A DNA stretch of 64,000 nt. It comes from Dermatemys mawii. Taxonomy: Eukaryota; Chordata; Testudines; Dermatemydidae. Every line of letters begins with the position of its first letter. Position 1 is the stretch's first letter. The translations under genes and the position numbers were made by a program. This document shows, piece after piece, positions 58,972 to 64,000 of this stretch. Below the pieces are notes generated by a model, which did not search any database, had not been told where the DNA came from, and was given only the letters and a program-made list of their open reading frames with translations. The stretch covers positions 10,707,830 to 10,771,829 of the forward strand of contig ML677386.1 of NCBI GenBank assembly GCA_007922305.1, in the 5' to 3' direction.

Positions 58972-59354
58972 ATTATGAACACCTCAGGAATGGAGGTTGT
59001 TCATAACTCTGAAATATTCATAACTGAACAAAGCATTGTGGTTGTTCTTTCAAAAGTTTACAAAGGAACACTGACTTAATACAGCTTTGAAATGTTACTA
59101 TGCTGGAGAAAAATGCTGCTTTTAAGTTAACCATCTTAATTTAAATGAAACAAGCACAGGAACAGTTTGCTTACTTTGTCAAATCTTTTTTTTTTTAAAA
59201 CTGTCCCTTTATTTTTTAGTAGTTTACATTTAACACAATACTGTACTGTACTTTTTTGTGTCTCTGTTGCTGCCTGATTGGACACTTCCAGTTCCACATG
59301 AGGGTGTGGTTGACTGGTCAGTTTGTAACTCTGGTGTTTGTAACTCTGAGGTTC
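58972..59354. mobile_element. TA-flanked Tc1/mariner-type MITE, 383 bp
   Basis: The left end GAACCTCAGAATTATGAACACC and the right end in reverse, GAACCTCAGAGTTACAAACACC, are near-identical inverted repeats. TA is present on both sides (58970-58971 and 59355-59356). Inner sub-terminal words 'gttcataactctgaaatattcataact' repeat the end motif. It has an A/T-rich centre and no transposase. The TA target site points to the Tc1/mariner/pogo group. Confidence 0.78.
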
Positions 59355-59699
59355 TATTGGAAGTACCACTTAACATGCACCAATACCATCACAGAATCAA
59401 AGTAAATGTAAAAGTTGCCCAAGCCAATGGCTCATTGGAATAACACAGTTAAGGCACATCCGTTTCATAATCAACGATACACAAGGGAGTGATATGGCCA
59501 GCATCATATCCAACTGCCTTTGACTGCCCTAACCCTCTGGATCAGGTACCAATTTCTCACTGAGTAAACCCGAGGTGGCCTTTCTATGTGAGATCAAGCA
59601 AGATTCAAACCCACAACCTTCAGGTACCAATCAGTTTAACCAGGACTATATTTCCAACTCCCAACTCCCCTGGAACCAAACAGTTATGTAGACATTTGT

Positions 59700-59850
59700 A
59701 GACATTTGTTCTGAGATGCTGCGTAGTCTCAGAGAAGGTGACTGCTTGCCAGTAGACCTAGGTTCCATTTCCAGTTCTCTCACTAACTCACTGATTTACC
59801 TGGAAGAAGATGCAACCTCTCTGCTCTTCAGTTTCCCTAAGGTTCACTCC
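59700..59850 (+). repeat. MIR-type SINE, 5' part
   Basis: 'tgcttgccagtagacctaggttccatttccagttctctcactaactcactgatttacctggaagaagatgcaacctctctgctcttcagtttcccta' follows the MIR 5' and core text. Diverged. Confidence 0.6.
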
Positions 59851-61157
59851 ACTTTGGCTCTGTTATTGTTAGCTACTAAACACAAACATTCAAAATACAG
59901 CAGACACAATCTAGCCAGTTTTGATATTGCACAAATGGAATAAATTAGTAAAGTACATGCTGGCACTTAACCAAGTAAATAAGCAATACACACACCTGGT
60001 GTCAGAAGTGTAAGATATTCTTTCTTTAGTAATTAGACAGCAATTATGAAGTTAACAACAACTTCAGAAAGGATATATATTTCACAATATAATAGTATTC
60101 TCAATCTGTCAGAAACAGCCACACCAAAACAAGATACAGCTCTGAAACTGAATTGCCACCTCCCCTCCAGGCACAATTGTTCAAAATAACTAGCTTACCC
60201 TTGCTAGGGTGGGAGCTTTCACTCAGTAATAATTAAATGAGTACTTATTAGCACAGTGTAGTTGAAGTTGGTACTTTAATATGACTAGCTACCTTGTAGA
60301 CATTTAGAATGAAAGCCAAGATGAGGTGAGGCGTTTTGGCACTGGATTACTGAAAGCACAGTTTTACAAAACCAGAGGCAGTTCAGAGCCAGGTTTCAGT
60401 GTATCCAAGCCAACAAAGTTAGGAGCTGGATGGTTTGGACTTAAAGGTTCTGATTTTGTCATCTCTATAGTGGTCAAACCACAGTGATTTAGGTCCCAAT
60501 TCTGCTTTGGCCCTATAATATATATATATAATATTTAATTTCTTGCCTAGCCTGAGAGAAAATCTGCCTTGCTCCATGTACACAACATATACCAGCATTA
60601 AACTAATCAGGTGTTTATTTCCATTAATTACAAGTGGTAACAAGGATGAAGGAGAATACTAATAGATTTTAAAGTCCGATATAGCTGTTATCACCTGATC
60701 TGACCTCCTGCGTAAAACAGGCCATAACATTTCACACTGAGTCCTGCAGCAAGCCTGTTATTAAGCTCCATTTCAGTCTCTTTTTCATGGCTCCTCTTGG
60801 CCTTCATTTCCTTTGAGAAGTGAAAGCTGTTGTGGTTTACTTTGATAAAGGTAGAGTGTTTTCAGGCAGTAAGGACATGTTGTTATCTCTTGCCACATCC
60901 CTAGCAATGCTGAAAAGGTGGCATTGTGATTTGATGGCTAAGATATTAGATAATACAACATTCTACCAAGAGGTTATCTATTTATTTATATAGATAATTA
61001 ATTCTCATAATTGCCCTGTGGAAACTGAAAAAAATATCAAGCATTTTTCTCATTGTCCAAATAGGGAAAATAAGACATGGTTTAGGGAACTCTCCAAGGC
61101 TAGGGAGTGAGTCAGTGAAAAACCATCTATACCACCATAGCCAAAGATTTACACATC
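59851..61157. other. No gene seen; TA microsatellite
   Basis: The TA run at 60515-60531 and an eroded MIR-like tail at about 61050-61130 ('cattgtccaaatagggaaaataagaca') are the only structures. The stretch 60670-60760 ('cacctgatctgacctcctgcgtaaaacaggcc') resembles a common turtle repeat that I cannot name. Confidence 0.35.
60515..60531. repeat. (TA)n microsatellite
   Basis: Eight or nine TA units, interrupted once. Confidence 0.85.
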
Positions 61158-61302
61158 TTAAATAGTGCTCTCATCAGAAGGTCCAATGCCTATTGAAAGA
61201 TCAATTTGTAGAGGCTTTCCATCTTCAATAGCTTTGCCAATATTAGCTCCCTCATCAGAAATATCAAATCTATCTCCAGAGCCTGTGCACACAGCTGACT
61301 GG
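61158..61302 (-). other. Exon-like open segment, copy A (minus strand)
   Basis: On the minus strand an acceptor-like 'ttttccagtcag' (61302-61291) is followed by an open frame containing CTGSGDRFDISDEGAN, then a glycine- and acid-rich stretch ('KPLQIDLSIGIGPSDES'), ending at a TAA stop at 61158-61160. The composition looks protein-like and is not repeat-like. The first 78 bp of the open part, and 20 bp upstream, are repeated at 63060-63157. I cannot name the protein. It could be a terminal exon, an alternative exon or a decaying duplicate. Confidence 0.35.
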
Positions 61303-61314
61303 AAAACTGCTCCC
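61217..61314. repeat. 98-bp duplicated segment, copy A
   Basis: Matches 63060-63157 at 96 of 98 positions in direct orientation; the two differences are at about 61224 and 61306. The similarity stops abruptly at both ends. It covers the acceptor-like sequence and the first part of the open frame on the minus strand. Confidence 0.9.
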
Positions 61315-61514
61315 TGTTTTGTGTGTATGCATATGTGTGTGTTCGTGCACACGCATGTTATCTACGCATACACACATACATAAAATTCCCAAGAAGCATG
61401 CAAAATAGGTAAATAAAATGCCCATGGTGTCTTATTCCTATCATTCTTATTCTCTCTTTCTGCTATGCTCCTGCTATCTGGCTTCCTTTGTTATGTTTTA
61501 TCTGGGCTTAGATT

Positions 61515-61600
61515 ATAACATCTTTGGGGCAGGAACTGCTTCTTTTATATGTTCCAGTGATTTGTCTCAGATTGTAGGCACTCAAGTCACTCTAAGAGGA
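61515..61600 (+). repeat. MIR/L3-like fragment
   Basis: 'attataacatctttggggcaggaactgcttcttttatatgttccagtg' parallels the 'ctctttggggcagggactgtc' part of the repeats at 39010 and 48965, here on the plus strand. Confidence 0.45.
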
Positions 61601-62221
61601 GCATACTACATTTTTGTGTTTTATGATAAGCTTCTGGCAGGGAGAAGCTTTAAAAGAAGAGATCTAAAGGGAAAGACAACATATCAGCTTCATATTCTGC
61701 CATCTCAATGAATTTTGCACTCTTCTGTCTTCTTTATGCCATTCCCTTCAAGTGAATCACTGTGCTGCAGACACAGGCAGAAGGTGGGTATGAGACAACA
61801 TTTCTGAGGGATTAAATGGCATAGAGCAGTACAGGTAGAAGGCATATCGTAAATGGCTTTCCCATGGGTGCTGAGGATGATCTAGCCATGTTCTTTGAGT
61901 TGCTTACAGCTGAGACTTGAGCATGACCTCAGGGCAAACTCCTACAAATTGAGAGGACATGAAAATTGCCTAGTTCCTTTCCTCCAGCATCAATCCATCA
62001 CATTCTTTACCTCATCAGTAGCATCTATTAGCCTTGGTCCAAACCAGTTGCTTCCCTATTCCCACCCTGTATTCTTACTCTCGTGCAGGCCTTTGGCCTG
62101 AGAAAGTGGACCATATTTCAATATTGAACGCCCTGAATACACTACCTCTCTCACATTCCTACTCTTTAATATATCTATTCTATTTATTCACTGGGCCCGA
62201 AAGATAGTGAGAATGACTCTA
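61601..62221. other. No gene seen
   Basis: Short frames (up to 68 codons) without motifs; composition ordinary. Confidence 0.4.
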
Positions 62222-62400
62222 TAGCCTAGGCACTTACCTCGTGGGGGACATCCAAGTTCCAACTCCAGATCCAATTAATATGCAATTATTTATACACAAA
62301 GTCGGAGAGATTGAGAGAGACCTACTCCAGTATACCCCATAGCAGTGTGGGAGACCCAAGTTCAACTCCTTACTCCAAATGAGACATAGCTGGGACTTGG
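62222..62400. repeat. Tandem tRNA-like repeat, two diverged units
   Basis: Unit 1 ('cctcgtgggggacatccaagttccaactccagatccaa', 62238-62275) and unit 2 ('gtgtgggagacccaagttcaactccttactccaaat', 62344-62380) are about 105 bp apart. Each has a B-box-like 'aagttc(c)aactcc', and unit 1 is preceded by an A-box-like 'tagcctaggcacttacc'. This suggests a dimer of a tRNA-derived SINE head. Confidence 0.4.
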
Positions 62401-63059
62401 ATCCAGTAGACCACATCCTGGGTGAGTGCTTTATCTAGAGGGCATAAGGGGGCATCCCCATCTCCTCTGGTGATTTTCTGAATGGGATTGCCAAAATGTC
62501 CTTTGCTTTTCATAGAAAAGCAGTTAAAATGCCCAGAATTGGAACTAAATATTTTGTTTAGGGCTGAACAAAACATTTTGTTTGACCTGAAATTTTTTTT
62601 CCCAGTTTTTTGTTTTGCTAAAAACCAATTTGCATTTCAGGTCTATCTGAGATCATCTCTTCCATCCCCGCTGCCCCAGCTGACTAGCAAACCAAATGAT
62701 TATTCATACAGCTCTGCTTATCATGGATACCTTCCGAGCAATGATCATTTGCTGGCCTTTACTGGGGTTTATAATATTAAAATACATGGAAGATGGCATT
62801 CTTCTTCTTGTCATATCTTGCTGCAGTTTCTAAATGGCAGGGTGCCAAAGGTGGTTGCTGGGATTTTTTTTTCCTTTAGCTAAACTAGATGACAGGTTTT
62901 TGGATGTGCTTACCATGTCTGTAGAAGCCAATCATAGTGCAAAATGGGGAGAGCAAACTGGCCCAACGCAACAAAGAATGAGATGGGGGCCAAATTCATT
63001 CCTGAAGTAACTCAATGGAGTTGTAACAAGAAGAATTTGCCCCGCTCTGTGGGTAACCC
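62401..63059. other. No gene seen
   Basis: The 133-codon plus-strand frame at 62482-62883 is hydrophobic and lacks a recognisable domain; it runs through T-rich sequence (62591-62614). Confidence 0.35.
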
Positions 63060-63157
63060 TTCCATCATCAATAGCTTTGCCAATATTAGCTCCCTCATCA
63101 GAAATATCAAATCTATCTCCAGAGCCTGTGCACACAGCTGACTGGAAATCTGCTCCC
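63060..63157 (-). other. Exon-like segment, copy B (minus strand)
   Basis: Second copy of the 98-bp segment, in the same orientation as copy A and about 1.84 kb away. On the minus strand the acceptor-like 'tttccagtcag' and the GDRFDISDEGAN frame are intact. After '...IGKAIDDG' the text departs from copy A with 'GAAGGGTTACC', where AAGG-GTTA could hold a donor-like GT. The frame then continues without the copy A ending. Confidence 0.4.
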
Positions 63158-63942
63158 AGTTTCTAATGCAAACTATCAGAAGTGGGTTGCGCGGGGTTTT
63201 TATTGTTTTGTTTTCTTTTTTTAATCAAAGCACTTCTTGAACAAATGTTCTGTTATTTTAGGGAACTTGAATGCCTTCCGTTAAAAGAGGCGAGACCTCT
63301 CTAGTTACACTGAAACAATCTGGTTTAGAACAAGCACATGTCAGCTGAGAGATTCGTTTCCCCTGCAACAGTGTGTCTGAGTCAAGCAGGAGAAATGACA
63401 ACTTATTTCCAGTCAAGGGTGAAAATGTGACTTCTTCAGATGCTTCCATGCACCACAAAGATTTATGCAGCCTCAATATCACCTGCTTCAAATATCAAAT
63501 ATCATTTGCCTCAAAAGAGGAATTGATATGGCCCCAAAGGGGCACTTTGTGGTAGCCCATTGCATCACACCCTTTGCTATTTTAAAAATGTGTGAAAGTG
63601 AAAAGCATGCTGGGTAGAACAGATAACCCACCTCTTTGAAAGGGTCTGGCATACACAGCAACCACCTCAGATGGGGGTCAGAATAATGGCACCAAGGAAA
63701 TGGAGAGACAAAGGTATCTGTCAAACCAAGACCCCAGATGGATCCAAACAGTCCAGAACATGCTGGGGAAGGAGGGCTCAGAATCCAGATCTCGGTTTAA
63801 CACCTGGTCTGTCCCTTCCTCTGTAAAGGGCCATGCCAAAACCACAGACCTGAACACAGCAGAAGTTGGGAAAGTTTATTTTTAGTTATTTGTAATTGAA
63901 GTTTGGATCTGAATTGTGCAGCTGGGGCCTACTACAAACAAT
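63158..63942. other. No gene seen
   Basis: Short frames on both strands (60-78 codons) have no motif. T-rich at 63206-63222. Confidence 0.4.
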
Positions 63943-64000
63943 GCAAACCACAGAGAGACAAGGTGGGGGAGGTAATATCTTTTATTGGACCAACTTCTGT
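63943..64000 (-). mobile_element. Penelope-like element tail, minus strand, cut by edge
   Basis: The last 58 bases ('caaggtgggggaggtaatatcttttattggaccaacttctgt') match, in reverse, a very common turtle repeat whose body I recall as Penelope-like. Only the extreme 3' tail is in the window; the coding part would lie to the right. Confidence 0.5.

Noticed and set aside
61320..61382. TG/CA-rich palindromic stretch as a regulatory hairpin
   Set aside because: It is an imperfect mixed TG/CA/TATG simple repeat; pairing follows from its dinucleotide composition.
1..64000. A bacterial-style defence or biosynthetic system, CRISPR array, operon or phage
   Set aside because: No operon-like gene packing, no ribosome-binding-site pattern and no regularly spaced repeats; repeat content is that of a reptile nuclear genome.

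Overview
The window is vertebrate nuclear DNA, most likely from a turtle, and probably a hidden-necked (cryptodiran) one. The best evidence is a tRNA-headed SINE at about 13737-13907 (minus strand) that I recognise as the turtle Cry / tortoise polIII SINE. Many CR1 LINE pieces, a Penelope-like element with a GIY-YIG endonuclease remnant, and numerous hAT, PIF/Harbinger and TA-flanked non-autonomous DNA elements support this. I see no bacterial, phage or plasmid features. Family names come from memory and pattern recognition; no database search was possible.

No complete protein-coding gene can be supported. The long reading frames are either remnants of transposon proteins or chance frames, often in GC-rich repeats. 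Two places look exon-like. One is a possible immunoglobulin-fold exon at 18925-19077 (+). The other is a 98-bp segment present twice on the minus strand (61217-61314 and 63060-63157, 96/98 identical) that joins an acceptor-like sequence to an open frame. Both need RNA or comparative support.

Layout. 1-5.6 kb: PIF/Harbinger-like MITEs, one carrying a hAT insertion, then a 5'-truncated Penelope-like element. 7.6-8.4 kb: a non-autonomous DNA element. 11.4-14.4 kb: two CR1 copies head to head, a minus-strand copy with ORF1 remnants and a plus-strand copy with reverse-transcriptase remnants, the latter split by two MITEs and a Cry SINE. 16-23.6 kb: small MITEs, an LTR and a 795-bp hAT element inside a CR1 tail. 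26-33 kb: mostly Harbinger-like MITEs, MIR-like pieces and a hAT element with a perfect 8-bp target duplication. 39-49 kb: MIR/L2-like repeats, a CR1 split by a hAT element, an LTR-like stretch, an L2-like LINE remnant and a second copy of the 22.7-kb hAT family. 54-59.4 kb: CR1 tails, a solo LTR and a TA-flanked element. 61-64 kb: the duplicated exon-like segment, a tandem tRNA-like repeat and, at the right edge, the tail of another Penelope-like element.

The parts do not form a pathway. They record successive insertions, and the nesting gives relative ages: CR1 and the Harbinger-like MITEs are hosts, while hAT elements, a TA-flanked MITE and the Cry SINE are guests. The rest is probably intergenic or intronic DNA in which I see little.
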